A DNA stretch of 64,000 bases. It comes from a virus. The stretch is from IMG/VR virus record IMGVR_UViG_3300042383_000523, positions 1 to 64,000 of that record. One strand, given 5' to 3'. The stretch's first letter is position 1. Every line of letters starts with the position of its first letter. Position numbers and translations under genes: made by a program. Below the pieces are notes generated by a model. The model searched no databases and was not told the origin of the DNA. It saw nothing but the letters and a program-made list of their open reading frames with translations. Below are positions 27,037 through 37,162 of the stretch, piece by piece.

Positions 27037-29070
27037 ATGGCTATATTCCAACAAGCAACATTAACTAATTTAAGAAGTTTACAATACGGAAGTGATACAA
27101 TAGGAGGAGGTAATAGTGGTGAACCATTTATCACCACTCCTATCCCTCCAGCTCTTCAACAACAAGTCGAATCTACAAACATATGGAACTCTGATAGTGG
27201 TCTAATACGTGGTGGATTTGCAGGAGCAACAAGAGCTTCTGTTACTGATTTTGCTCGTATAGGTAAGTTTCTTAAAGATCCACCAAGAGGTCCATTGTTT
27301 ATTATTAAACAAGTTGGGCTACAGTTATCTAATCCACAGTTGGAAGCACCTAGAGGAGCTGGAGCTACTTTAAATAATATATTACAAGGAAACTTTAGTA
27401 CACTTTTTGGTGGTGGTGATAATTTTAATGCAAATATAGGTACTACTCGTATCTATAATGGTGGTATCAACACATTACTTCAAGTACCTGTTAATGCTTT
27501 TGGAGGTCACATTATTAGACATGGTCTATTACCTATCGAATCTGATAGTGCCAAATATGAAAATGTTGTTAGAAATAACGATCCTCTTAATGAAGATGAG
27601 GGAGGAAAAAATAATAGATTAGTTAGATTAAAAGCTAAATTAGAATCTGATGAAAATGCTAATATAGCTCGTTATATTAGTGGTCCTGATTCTCTTGATG
27701 GTATAGGAATTACTACTATTCCATATGTTTACAAAACATTAAAAAATAATACTAGGCCTTATATACCTTTAGATAAACCATTAATAATTGATCAAGAAGG
27801 AAATAATTTAAATAATACAGATTATTCTAGTCTAGAACCATTATATATACGTCCTTCTTTAAACCCAAACTACTACAATGCTCAAGGAGTTTCACTTCAA
27901 TACTTTGACAACATTGAAGCTGAAATAACATCAGAAAATAATATTCTCCCACCAGCGGAAGGCAGAACTAATAATTCTACAGAAAATAGTCAATTTGATC
28001 AAAACGTTATTAACTATTCAGCTACAGGTAGAACATATAATACTTTACGTAAAGCTATTGATGATCAACAAGAAAAAAATCAAATTGGTGATGTAACTTT
28101 ACCTTATAACGATAGATTAGGAATAAAAACCCCAGAAGGAGGAATAGAATATACAGTAGTTAATTATCCAACTAAATTCTTTCCTAAAGGAAAATCAAAA
28201 TATAAAAATAAAAAACATCCTCTTGGATTAGATTTATCTACAAATAATATAGATACTCGATTAGGGTTAGCCCAAGCTGAAGGATATGATGCTAAAGACA
28301 GTGTAAATTTAACACCTGTATTTTTATCTAATATCGCTCCTAATACTGCAATATTAATAAACGGAAAAAAATATGGTACTAGAGATATAATTAAATTTAG
28401 AATTGAAGCTGTAAATAATGACAACCCAACAGGTCCAAGTGCTTGGATGGTGTTTAGAGCATATCTTAAAGATATAACAGATACACCAAATCCAACATGG
28501 AACACCGTTAATTATGTAGGTAGAGGAGAACCATTTTACATTTATAAAGGATTTGAACGTAATTTATCTTTTACTCTTCAAGTAGCAGCAATGTCTGAAG
28601 CAGAATTGCAACCAATGTGGCAAAAATTAAATTTCTTATACTCAAACACAATGCCTGATTATAGTAATAATGTAATGAGAGCACCATATATGAGGTTAAC
28701 ATTGGGTGACTACATGTTTAGACAACCTGGTATTATTAAAAATATGACATATACTATAGGTAACGATTCACCTTGGGAAATAGCATTAGATGAACCCGAA
28801 TCTGGAAGTGCATTGTATGAATTACCACATGTAATGACTATACAAATGACATTCGCTCCTATACATGATTTCTTACCACGTAAGTTTCCAACAGCATACC
28901 CCGACCCACTTAAAAATTGGAGCGGATTACCAGCATTTGTTGCTGACAGACAAACAAATCAGAAAAAACAAGAAGATAATCCTTGGTTAACATCTATGTA
29001 TAATACTTCTACAGTAGGTAGTATTAAAAATTTAGGTATACTTCCTGTTGGAAAACTCCCAACTAATTAA
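27037..29070 (+). CDS. Baseplate structural protein (tube-cap-like)
   Basis: 677 residues. The C-terminal domain (about 480-640) reads VNYVGRGEPFYIYKGFERNLSFTLQVAA, then MRAPYMRLTLGDYMFRQPG and SPWEIALDEP, a pattern shared by baseplate proteins that bind the tail tube (gp48/gp54-like). The N-terminal 400 residues are long, Asn-rich and without recognised motif, much longer than T4 gp48 (about 360). It sits right before the gp53-like and hub genes. Which T4 baseplate protein it replaces is uncertain. Confidence 0.65.
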   Translation: MAIFQQATLTNLRSLQYGSDTIGGGNSGEPFITTPIPPALQQQVESTNIWNSDSGLIRGGFAGATRASVTDFARIGKFLKDPPRGPLFIIKQVGLQLSNPQLEAPRGAGATLNNILQGNFSTLFGGGDNFNANIGTTRIYNGGINTLLQVPVNAFGGHIIRHGLLPIESDSAKYENVVRNNDPLNEDEGGKNNRLVRLKAKLESDENANIARYISGPDSLDGIGITTIPYVYKTLKNNTRPYIPLDKPLIIDQEGNNLNNTDYSSLEPLYIRPSLNPNYYNAQGVSLQYFDNIEAEITSENNILPPAEGRTNNSTENSQFDQNVINYSATGRTYNTLRKAIDDQQEKNQIGDVTLPYNDRLGIKTPEGGIEYTVVNYPTKFFPKGKSKYKNKKHPLGLDLSTNNIDTRLGLAQAEGYDAKDSVNLTPVFLSNIAPNTAILINGKKYGTRDIIKFRIEAVNNDNPTGPSAWMVFRAYLKDITDTPNPTWNTVNYVGRGEPFYIYKGFERNLSFTLQVAAMSEAELQPMWQKLNFLYSNTMPDYSNNVMRAPYMRLTLGDYMFRQPGIIKNMTYTIGNDSPWEIALDEPESGSALYELPHVMTIQMTFAPIHDFLPRKFPTAYPDPLKNWSGLPAFVADRQTNQKKQEDNPWLTSMYNTSTVGSIKNLGILPVGKLPTN

Positions 29071-29084
29071 TATATTCATAAATT

Positions 29085-29396
29085 ATGATATACAATAATT
29101 CAGACATATTAACAACAAGTATTGATTCCCCATTTGGTGCTGGAAAACAATATTATAAGGCAAAAAAATTTCCTCCTATACCACCTACAGAAAGTGATAT
29201 ATATGTTGTTACTGCTGAAGGTGATAGATTAGATCTATTAGCCTTTACATATTACAACGATGCATCTTTATGGTGGGTTATATCAGGGGTAAATAATGGG
29301 ATTACATTTGGTTCTATGTTTCCTGAACCAGGCACACAACTTAGAATTCCTATTAGTATAAATGAAGTATTAAGTATCTTTAACAACGCAAATTAA
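29085..29396 (+). CDS. LysM-type baseplate wedge protein (gp53-like)
   Basis: 103 residues. YVVTAEGDRLDLLAFTYYNDASLWWVI...PGTQLRIP is the LysM-type fold shared by T4 gp53 and gpX-like tail proteins. It holds baseplate parts together instead of binding peptidoglycan. It directly precedes the hub gene. Family recognition is by the 'GDRLDLLA...W-VI' signature. Confidence 0.75.
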   Translation: MIYNNSDILTTSIDSPFGAGKQYYKAKKFPPIPPTESDIYVVTAEGDRLDLLAFTYYNDASLWWVISGVNNGITFGSMFPEPGTQLRIPISINEVLSIFNNAN

Positions 29397-29402
29397 TAAG
29401 TT

Positions 29403-32400
29403 ATGTCTATATTTAGAGAAACGTTTGAACCTTTTGTCAAAGACGAATTAAAAAGAAGACAAGATGGGATGCTTACTCGTAACCCTAGTTTCTTACACCA
29501 ACTAAATTCAAGATCAGCTTGGGTAAGAATGACATCTGGGGTTAACGTTAATAACAGTAATGATTTAGCAAAAAAATACGTTTTACAAGGCGGTATTTTA
29601 AACGTCGCTACTACTGGCCAAGGTGCTAATATAACCGATACTTTCGCGTTAAAATCGGGATTAGGCGGTGCTTCTAACACATATAGTAATTTAACTGTAG
29701 GAGGTGTCACTAATAGATTAGGTATAAGACCTATGCCTGGTATTACTAATGTTTCTATACAATCTAAAAGTGCTTACGGTTCACTTCAAGAAGCAACAGT
29801 ATCATTTGTATGTTGGGATATCAAGCAACTAGAAGAACTAGAACTTCTATACATGCGCCCAGGATACACTGTATTGTTTGAAATGGGGTGGAATTATGCT
29901 AAAGCAAAAGGTGAACTACCTCGATATGATATTCTTAATAAAACAAACTTAGTATTAAATGATGGTTTTAAACAAATATATGAATTAATAGAGGAAAGTA
30001 AAGGAAATTACAATGCTTTATTAGGATATGTAAAAAACTACAACTGGTCAGCTCGTGATGATGGTGGATACGATTGTACTACATCTATTATATCTTTAGG
30101 AGAAATATTAGAATCATTAAAATGTAACTGGGTTCCTATTAATACTAAAGCATTTGATTTAGGTGGTGAAGGAATATTAGGTTTACCATATTCCCCACGT
30201 GTTCCTGAAAAAATTACAGAATCATATAAACAAGGTATTATTCCTGGTTTAATTAGAGAAATATACCAATGGGCTCAAACTAGAATTGGAAATAATTTGG
30301 TAATAACTGATGGTAATGTAACCTATGATTTATTTAGAAAAAAAGTAGGTAATGCTAGAAAAGATGATAGAGGAGGTTTACCTAAACATCTACAGCCAGG
30401 AAACTCAGATTATGAGTTATATATGACATTAGAAAGTTTATGTAATTTATTAAATAAACATGTTTTATTAAATGCTGGTAAAGATAATCCTTTAGTTCAA
30501 ATTACTACTAATGAGCAAGCTCCTAATGGTGCTATAACTAATGTTCCTCTTAAATGTATTGCTAGCCCTTTATCATTATCTACAAATTTAGGAGTATGTT
30601 ACATTGAAAACCCTAATTGGGAAAGTATAAAAGTACAAACACCTACAACAAATACACCGGCGGTAACATCCTCTTTACCTCCTGATATAGCAATTGCTGT
30701 TAAACAAAAAACTTTTGGAAATCCTTCTAACTCTTATCCTAATAATGTATTTAAACGATTTGTTAAAAATATAACTAAATTTGAAGCGGGTACAAATTCT
30801 GTAGCAGCTATTTTTATACCTGATTATTTTTATACTTATAATTCACCATTAGGACTTCAAGGAGATATAGATAAATTAGCCTCAGATTTAAGTGGGTCAT
30901 TAACTAAAGTAGAACTTGTCCCAGGCACAAACTCAGCGGGAAATGCTATTTTAACTCCTAAATTTTTCTTTCCCGATGGATCTTCTTTTTTATCATCAGA
31001 TCCATCTAATACTCAAACAGTTAATTTTTTAGATTATTTTGGACCAGCAGCAGATATATATGACGATCTCTTTTATTATAATTATGATCCTACACCTCCT
31101 GGAAAATACACGTTTACTGGTTTTACTGAAGATCCTTTTGCAGAAAGTGAATTTGATGTAAAAGATAATATAGGAACATTATGGAGAAAAAATAATACTT
31201 CTAGTGCTAAAGGTGTTGTTGAAGCTCTTCAAACAGCCTTATCTAAGGTACCTTTAAATAATGCTTTACAAACAAGTCTTACAAATCAACTACCTCAAGT
31301 AGCTCAACAAGTTGCGGGAGCTGCTACACAAGCTGGGGTTAATGAAGCTAATAAAAAATTCTTAGTACCTGTAACAGGAAATAGTCAAAGACAATTAGGA
31401 AATATAGGAAATATATATGTTAATTTAGAATACATCTATGATAAAGCTATATCTAGAAATTTAGCATCTAATGATACCCAAACTAAAAATGTTATTTCTG
31501 TTAGAGATTTTTTACAAGATATATTAAGAGAGGTTCAAAATAGTATAGGTAACTTAAATACATTTGATATACAAGTAGATGATAGAAATTCTATAGGAAG
31601 AATAATAGATATTAATTCAACTCAAACCCCATCAAGTGTAAAAGATCCATTATTTGAATTACAAATTCATAATTTAAATTCCTGTGTAAGAACATATAAT
31701 TTTCAATCCAAAATATTTCCAGAAATGGGTTCAATTATAGCTATTAGTGCCCAAGACCCAGAAGGTATAGGAACATTAGGGTATGATAATGCTACATTAG
31801 TTGCTTGGAATAATGGTATTTCTGACCGGTTAATTCCTAAAAAATTAACAAACCCTGACGATTTATTATCTGCAGCTAATAGTCCTGTTTCTTACCTTTT
31901 ACCATTTTTAACTCAAATGTTAAAATATTTTAGTGTTATAGCAGGTACATCTTCTGGAGATGATATAAATTTAGTTTATGGAGGTTTAAATTTTGCCTTT
32001 AGAGATTTTTTAGCTCATTTAGATAGAACAAATGGTGGTAATAATAATTTTAAAACTATAATCCCAACTGAACTAAATGTAACTTTAGATGGTATTGGAG
32101 GTATTATAATAGGTAATTTATTTAAAATTAATGAAGATATAGTACCTAAAGGATACACAGGAGTAGTAGGGAGAAAATTAGCATACATTGTTACTAAGTT
32201 AGGACATAACATATCAAATAATGACTGGACTACAGAATTAAGTGCATACCCAATAGTATTTGAACAATCTACAGGAACTAGTGTATGGAACCAATGGAAT
32301 AACCAACAATACCCTGGAACTATAATCAGTGTAGGAGGAAGAAACTTTAATGTAAGTGGAGCTAGTGTTCAGAATTTTAGTAATCAATCTGATATTGATA

Positions 32401-32906
32401 AAGCATTTAAATTCTTTATAGACAACGGGTATAGTAAAGCGGCAGCTGCTGCTTTAGTAGGATCATTTCTTCAAGAATCTGCATTAATACCAAGTATAGT
32501 TAATTATAATCCTAATCTAGCATTTAACGCCTCTGGACAAACATATGCTGCTGGTATTGCTCAATGGGTAGGTCCTAGAAGAGTAGAGTTATTAAAATAT
32601 GCTAAAGGTAAAGGAATTACTATTTCTAATTATGATAATGCTGTTAAAATAGTTAATAATTCAACTAAAACTACTAATTCTAAAAACACTATAACAAATG
32701 CATTTACTAATATAGATTTAAATACTCAATTAGAATTTGTAAATAAAGAAGCAGCCAAATATCCTGGATTTAGTTCATTTAAAGCATCAACCGATCTTTC
32801 TCAAGCTGTGTTGTGGGTATATGAAACATATGAAGGTGGAAATTATACTACTGGTGCTGCTTTAGGTAATAGAGAAATATATGCTAGTGAATTATATAAT
32901 AAATAA
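29403..32906 (+). CDS. Baseplate hub fused to phage tail lysozyme
   Basis: 1,167 residues. The N-terminal part (about 110-175, LQEATVSFVCWDIKQLEELELLYM) and middle resemble hub proteins of the gp27 type. The last 175 residues form a tail lysozyme: FKFFIDNGYSKAAAAALVGSFLQESALIP (catalytic Glu), AYAAGIAQWVGPRR-like segment and GNREIYASELYN. In T4 the lysozyme is in gp5, a separate hub protein, so here needle/lysozyme and hub have merged. It would digest peptidoglycan during injection. Confidence 0.8.
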   Translation: MSIFRETFEPFVKDELKRRQDGMLTRNPSFLHQLNSRSAWVRMTSGVNVNNSNDLAKKYVLQGGILNVATTGQGANITDTFALKSGLGGASNTYSNLTVGGVTNRLGIRPMPGITNVSIQSKSAYGSLQEATVSFVCWDIKQLEELELLYMRPGYTVLFEMGWNYAKAKGELPRYDILNKTNLVLNDGFKQIYELIEESKGNYNALLGYVKNYNWSARDDGGYDCTTSIISLGEILESLKCNWVPINTKAFDLGGEGILGLPYSPRVPEKITESYKQGIIPGLIREIYQWAQTRIGNNLVITDGNVTYDLFRKKVGNARKDDRGGLPKHLQPGNSDYELYMTLESLCNLLNKHVLLNAGKDNPLVQITTNEQAPNGAITNVPLKCIASPLSLSTNLGVCYIENPNWESIKVQTPTTNTPAVTSSLPPDIAIAVKQKTFGNPSNSYPNNVFKRFVKNITKFEAGTNSVAAIFIPDYFYTYNSPLGLQGDIDKLASDLSGSLTKVELVPGTNSAGNAILTPKFFFPDGSSFLSSDPSNTQTVNFLDYFGPAADIYDDLFYYNYDPTPPGKYTFTGFTEDPFAESEFDVKDNIGTLWRKNNTSSAKGVVEALQTALSKVPLNNALQTSLTNQLPQVAQQVAGAATQAGVNEANKKFLVPVTGNSQRQLGNIGNIYVNLEYIYDKAISRNLASNDTQTKNVISVRDFLQDILREVQNSIGNLNTFDIQVDDRNSIGRIIDINSTQTPSSVKDPLFELQIHNLNSCVRTYNFQSKIFPEMGSIIAISAQDPEGIGTLGYDNATLVAWNNGISDRLIPKKLTNPDDLLSAANSPVSYLLPFLTQMLKYFSVIAGTSSGDDINLVYGGLNFAFRDFLAHLDRTNGGNNNFKTIIPTELNVTLDGIGGIIIGNLFKINEDIVPKGYTGVVGRKLAYIVTKLGHNISNNDWTTELSAYPIVFEQSTGTSVWNQWNNQQYPGTIISVGGRNFNVSGASVQNFSNQSDIDKAFKFFIDNGYSKAAAAALVGSFLQESALIPSIVNYNPNLAFNASGQTYAAGIAQWVGPRRVELLKYAKGKGITISNYDNAVKIVNNSTKTTNSKNTITNAFTNIDLNTQLEFVNKEAAKYPGFSSFKASTDLSQAVLWVYETYEGGNYTTGAALGNREIYASELYNK

Positions 32907-32908
32907 TA

Positions 32909-33370
32909 ATGAGACCAATACCAAAAAGTAGAATCCAAGAAAATTTATACACTAATGGAACAGGTCTGGGAAACAACATCAGATTACGATTCCCAGATAC
33001 TAAGACACCATATGTTGGGTTTTATGTAGTAATAAACGGAAACAAATATTATGGTGGTAAGACATATGATGAAAATTCTAAATTATTAGAACAATATACA
33101 TTACCTATAAATCCTAGTGCTATAGCTTCTGCTGGTTCTATTCCTTTAAATTCATTAACATCTAATGCAAATAGTGGTAGGTCTAGATACTTTTATAAAG
33201 ATCTAACTTCACCTGATAACTCAATTAAAGAAATTGATAAAAAAGCATATGATCAATTATCAGGCCAATTAAGTAACACTTACCAAGTATTACCATATAA
33301 CAGCAATATCCAAACTCTACTAGAAGCAAATCAACAAATGCCAGGATTGGCTGCTTTCTTGGGTGCCTAA
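32909..33370 (+). CDS. Baseplate-region protein of unknown function (153 aa)
   Basis: Begins two bases after the hub stop. The protein is beta-rich at the start (YVGFYVVINGNKYYGGKTY) and helical at the end, where QQMPGLAAFLGA closes it. No catalytic motif, signal or membrane span. The tight spacing suggests a hub-associated structural or assembly protein. It ends the structural block before the replication genes. Confidence 0.6.
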   Translation: MRPIPKSRIQENLYTNGTGLGNNIRLRFPDTKTPYVGFYVVINGNKYYGGKTYDENSKLLEQYTLPINPSAIASAGSIPLNSLTSNANSGRSRYFYKDLTSPDNSIKEIDKKAYDQLSGQLSNTYQVLPYNSNIQTLLEANQQMPGLAAFLGA

Positions 33371-33389
33371 AATATTATTCGTATATTTA
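33358..33389 (+). promoter_or_regulatory. Promoter, CTTG - 20 - TATATTTA
   Basis: CTTG at 33358-33361 and TATATTTA at 33382-33389, exactly 20 bases apart and 21 bases before the polymerase start. It matches the Bacteroidota housekeeping form and begins the replication block. Confidence 0.7.
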
Positions 33390-33410
33390 GAATAATAAAA
33401 AAATAAGGTT

Positions 33411-34688
33411 ATGTTTTATATAATTGAAAAAGAAGATCAATTACCCCACTTACCGCACTTCGATAAATGTTTTATTCATATTATAACGAATAATGACAAT
33501 TATCACCCTGCTATTGCTGATGTATCTTTAATTTATGTTAAGCCGTTTGATGATAAAGGATATATACTTTGTGTAAATCACACTGAGTCTTTAGGTTTAA
33601 AATGGCAACCTCTCAAAAAATTCTTATCTGAAAAAGAATTATATGCTCTAGATGCAAAACACGCTAGATACTTCCTTACAGGAAATATAAATGATGTAAC
33701 CTTTAATTATATAGAAAAACATGGTTGTAAACCTGATTTATCGTCTTGTTTACCTTCAATTAATTTTAATTTTTACACTAAATATGGTGAATTAAAAAAT
33801 ATAAATACATTAATTCCTATTTCTAAACATTATGAGTATTGTGAGAATTTATATAATTCTTTACAAAACTATATGGTTAAAAACACTGATTATCTTTACA
33901 AACTAACTAAAGTGTTCTTTAAAATAGAAAAAGAAGGTATTAAATTAGATAAAGCATGTTTTATAAAATACCATCAAACCCATCCTACTCCTCAATTTTC
34001 AATTAGTAAAGGAAAAGTTTACACTCAATATAATTTATATACATTAACTGGTCGTCCATCTAATTCATTTAATAATGTAAATTATGCTGCTTTAAATAAA
34101 GAAAATGGTGAAAGAACTTGTTATATTCCTAATAATGACTTATATTTAGAGTTTGATTTTAATGGTTACCATCCACGCTTATTAGGTGCGCTAACAGGAT
34201 ATGAATTTGATAAAGAAACAAATGTCTATACCCAAATTGCCCGAATATTAGAAACTGAAGATATACCTAAAGTTAAAGAAACAACATTCCAGAATTTATA
34301 TGGTGGTATTAGATACGAATTACAAAGTAAACCATTTTTCAAAAATGTACATATGTTTACTGAGAATTTATGGGAAACAATTCAATATGGTGGTTCAATA
34401 ACAACACCGTCAGGAAAAATATTTCGTTTAAAGGATATTGATAATCCTAATCCTCAAAAAGTATTAAATTATCTTATACAAAATTTTGAAACATCACAAA
34501 ATGTTGAACAAATATTTGATCTATATAACGATTTTCGTTCATTAAAATCAAGAATTGTGCTTTATACATACGATGCTATATTAATAGATGCAGTACAAGA
34601 CGAAGTAAATCAAATAAAGGAAATTATAAGTAAATTAAAATATCCAACCAAAGTAAAAATAGGAATTAACTATAACGAATTAACATAA
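33411..34688 (+). CDS. Family A DNA polymerase, compact
   Basis: 425 residues. LTGRPSNSFNNVNYAALN, then motif A FDFNGYHPRLLG (about 246), motif B KVKETTFQNLYGG (about 286) and motif C TYDAILID (about 384) define a family A palm and fingers; the two metal-binding Asp are present. The first 160 residues correspond in position to the 3'-5' exonuclease but show no clear DEDD residues, so proofreading may be lost. Full-length Pol I is twice as long. Lies at the head of the replication block behind its own promoter. A T4-type family B polymerase is not in the window. Confidence 0.8.
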   Translation: MFYIIEKEDQLPHLPHFDKCFIHIITNNDNYHPAIADVSLIYVKPFDDKGYILCVNHTESLGLKWQPLKKFLSEKELYALDAKHARYFLTGNINDVTFNYIEKHGCKPDLSSCLPSINFNFYTKYGELKNINTLIPISKHYEYCENLYNSLQNYMVKNTDYLYKLTKVFFKIEKEGIKLDKACFIKYHQTHPTPQFSISKGKVYTQYNLYTLTGRPSNSFNNVNYAALNKENGERTCYIPNNDLYLEFDFNGYHPRLLGALTGYEFDKETNVYTQIARILETEDIPKVKETTFQNLYGGIRYELQSKPFFKNVHMFTENLWETIQYGGSITTPSGKIFRLKDIDNPNPQKVLNYLIQNFETSQNVEQIFDLYNDFRSLKSRIVLYTYDAILIDAVQDEVNQIKEIISKLKYPTKVKIGINYNELT

Positions 34689-34696
34689 GATACCCA

Positions 34697-35158
34697 ATGG
34701 TTATGACAGAAAGCCCGATATTTATCACCAGTTATGAATTTAATGATATCATTATAAATGACATGGTAGGAAATAAACTTTTTTGCACATTTGTTGCACC
34801 CTCTAAATTAGACGAAACTTTAAATATACTTACAAATAAATATTCTATATTGTATGATAAAATATTTGTATTGGAATCAACCGATACAGATGAATTAATC
34901 TTAACATATAATATAGACGTGGTAAATACTAATTCTAAAAACGCTTTACCTAATACTATTTTACTTCACAGAAAAAAAGAATCTAACACATTATATACTA
35001 TTAATGCTCTTAATGCTCTTATAAAAGAATTAAACGGAGGTGTATTAGATACGAATTATAAAGTTAAATGGGAAGATCATCGTAATGTTATATTACTTAC
35101 CCAAGAAGGAGGACTAAGAAAAGTTCACACTAAGATTCACAATATCGTTAAAGTATAG
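34697..35158 (+). CDS. Unknown protein between polymerase and gp32 (153 aa)
   Basis: An alpha/beta protein (SILYDKIFVLES, ELILTYNIDVV, NVILLTQEGG) without a recognised signature. Co-directional with and eight bases from the polymerase stop, so it is likely co-transcribed. A replication accessory role is possible from context only. Two possible starts (34697 and 34703) are six bases apart. Confidence 0.55.
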   Translation: MVMTESPIFITSYEFNDIIINDMVGNKLFCTFVAPSKLDETLNILTNKYSILYDKIFVLESTDTDELILTYNIDVVNTNSKNALPNTILLHRKKESNTLYTINALNALIKELNGGVLDTNYKVKWEDHRNVILLTQEGGLRKVHTKIHNIVKV

Positions 35159-35190
35159 TTTGGATACCCCAAACATCTTTATTATATTTA
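35159..35190 (+). promoter_or_regulatory. Promoter, TTTG - 20 - TATATTTA
   Basis: TTTG at 35159-35162, TATATTTA at 35183-35190, spacer 20. It would drive the gp32-uvsX-rnh group. The 35-base leader that follows ends in aacgttATG. Confidence 0.75.
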
Positions 35191-35225
35191 CCCAAAACAA
35201 GTTATAAACAAATTTAAAAAACGTT

Positions 35226-36059
35226 ATGGATTTATCTTTAATCAAACAGACGTTGGCCACCTTTAACAACAAAGGCCAGTCTAAGGAAAAAACTGATTAC
35301 ACAAAAATTTTCTGGAAACCAAAAGTAGGGAAACATCAAGTTCGTATTGTTCCTTCTAAGTTTAACAAGTCTACACCATTCCGTGAAATTTATTTTCACT
35401 ACGGGTATACTAAAGGACCTATTTTAGCATTAACTAATTGGGGTGAAGCTGATCCTATTGCAGAAGCAGCACAAAAACTTCGCAAATCAGACAACCCAGA
35501 TCATTGGCAAATGGCTAAAAAAATTACTCCTAAAATGAGAGTATTTGCACCAGTTATCGTTCGTGGTGAAGAAGACATGGGTGTTCGTTTATGGGAATTT
35601 GGTAAAGAAATTTACACTCAATTAATGAACATTGCTATGAATGAAGATTACGGTGATTACACTGATATTCAGGATGGTCGTGACTTTATTGTAGAAGGCA
35701 CTGATGATACAGTAGCTGGTCGTAAAGTAGTAAAATGTGTTCTTACACCAAGAGTAAAAACTACACCAATTACAGATGATGCTACGGCTTTAAAAACTTA
35801 TTTAGAAGAACAGCCTGATATCTTTGCTATCAATAAGAAACATACTTATGAAAGCTTAAAAGAAATCTTTGAAAAATGGGCTAATCCTGAAGAAGAAGAC
35901 GACAATGCCCCTATTGCTACTGCTTCTGATGAAGAAGAAACAGAAACACCGAGTAGAGGAGATTTACCTTGGGAAAAAGAAGAAAAACAATCTTCTTACA
36001 CATTACAAACAAAACAACCAAAAGCGGACAAATTCGAAGATTTATTTAACGAAGCATAA
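35226..36059 (+). CDS. Single-stranded DNA-binding protein (gp32-like)
   Basis: 277 residues. FWKPKVGKHQVRIVPSKFN at the N-terminus and WEFGKEIYTQL are typical of gp32 family proteins, and the C-terminus is strongly acidic (NPEEEDDN, DEEETETPS) with a final EDLFNEA, used by gp32 to contact partner proteins. It coats single-stranded DNA in replication and recombination. Upstream promoter and downstream uvsX (two bases later) support joint expression. The Zn ligands of T4 gp32 are not visible. Confidence 0.85.
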   Translation: MDLSLIKQTLATFNNKGQSKEKTDYTKIFWKPKVGKHQVRIVPSKFNKSTPFREIYFHYGYTKGPILALTNWGEADPIAEAAQKLRKSDNPDHWQMAKKITPKMRVFAPVIVRGEEDMGVRLWEFGKEIYTQLMNIAMNEDYGDYTDIQDGRDFIVEGTDDTVAGRKVVKCVLTPRVKTTPITDDATALKTYLEEQPDIFAINKKHTYESLKEIFEKWANPEEEDDNAPIATASDEEETETPSRGDLPWEKEEKQSSYTLQTKQPKADKFEDLFNEA

Positions 36060-36061
36060 TT

Positions 36062-37162
36062 ATGGCTAAAAGGAACAATATAAATGACGCAGCATCTACT
36101 GCTATAAAAAGTTCTTCTGGAAAATCCTTCGATTTAGATAATTTTAAAAAATCTAAAAACCTATCAGAATCATCAAAGTTCAAAAAACAAAGATGGATCC
36201 CTTTCTCACCAGCTGTAGCTGACGCACTCTCTATCCAGGGAGTGCCGATGGGACAAGTAACTATTGCTAGAGGAGGATCAGATACTGGAAAAACTACATT
36301 AATGATTGAAGCAGCAGTGTCTGCTCAACAACTTGGAGTATTACCTGTGTTTATTATTACTGAGATGAAATGGGATTTCTCTCATGCTAAAAAGATGGGA
36401 TTAGAAGTAGAAGTAGTATCTAATGCTGAAACTGGAGAAGAGGTTGATTATAAAGGATTTTTCTTATATGTTGACAGATCTTCATTAAACACAATCGAAG
36501 ATGTATCTGCTTTTATAGCTGACATTTTAGATGAACAGAAAAAAGGTAAATTACCTTATGACTTACTATTTCTATGGGATTCAGTAGGTTCAATACCTTG
36601 CGACATGAGTGTTAAACAAGGAAATAACAATCCTATGTGGAATGCTGGTGCTATGGCTACTCAATTTGGTAACTTTATCAATCAACAGTTTCCATTATCG
36701 CGTAAAGAAAAATACCCTTACACAAATACATTCTTTGTAATTAATAAAACGGGAGTACAACCAGCATTAACACCAATGTCACAACCTAGAATGACAAATA
36801 AAGGTGGAAACGCAATGTATTGGGATGCTGCTATTGTGATTACATTTGGAAACGTTACAAATAGCGGTACTTCTAAAATTAATGTACAACACAAAGGTAA
36901 AAAAGTTGAATTTGCTAAACGTACTAAAATAGCGATTGATAAAATTCATGCTGATTGTGGCATTGCTACAGCATCAACTGTGATTGTAACTCCTCATGGA
37001 TTTATTCCTGATACACCTGAAGCTATAAAAGAGTATAAAAAGACGTATGCTCACGAATGGTTTGAAGAAATTACAGATATAGATAGCCTACAGATTACTG
37101 AAGATGCTAGTGAATGGAATGAAAGTCAAAGTATATCACCAATGTTAGAAATTGAAGAGTAA
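36062..37162 (+). CDS. uvsX: UvsX-type RecA recombinase
   Basis: 366 residues. Walker A GGSDTGKTTL (about 69-78), Walker B DLLFLWDSVG (about 175) and the RecA core are present. The L2-like segment (QPRMTNKGGNAMYWDA) fits strand-exchange proteins of T4-like phages. It pairs DNA strands during recombination-driven replication. Its start lies two bases after gp32 and its stop overlaps the RNase H start. Confidence 0.88.
   Translation: MAKRNNINDAASTAIKSSSGKSFDLDNFKKSKNLSESSKFKKQRWIPFSPAVADALSIQGVPMGQVTIARGGSDTGKTTLMIEAAVSAQQLGVLPVFIITEMKWDFSHAKKMGLEVEVVSNAETGEEVDYKGFFLYVDRSSLNTIEDVSAFIADILDEQKKGKLPYDLLFLWDSVGSIPCDMSVKQGNNNPMWNAGAMATQFGNFINQQFPLSRKEKYPYTNTFFVINKTGVQPALTPMSQPRMTNKGGNAMYWDAAIVITFGNVTNSGTSKINVQHKGKKVEFAKRTKIAIDKIHADCGIATASTVIVTPHGFIPDTPEAIKEYKKTYAHEWFEEITDIDSLQITEDASEWNESQSISPMLEIEE

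Noticed and set aside
35869-36069. Frame of 66 codons at the end of gp32
   Set aside because: It is an alternative frame through the acidic tail of gp32 and consists of Lys/Leu low complexity; no start signal.
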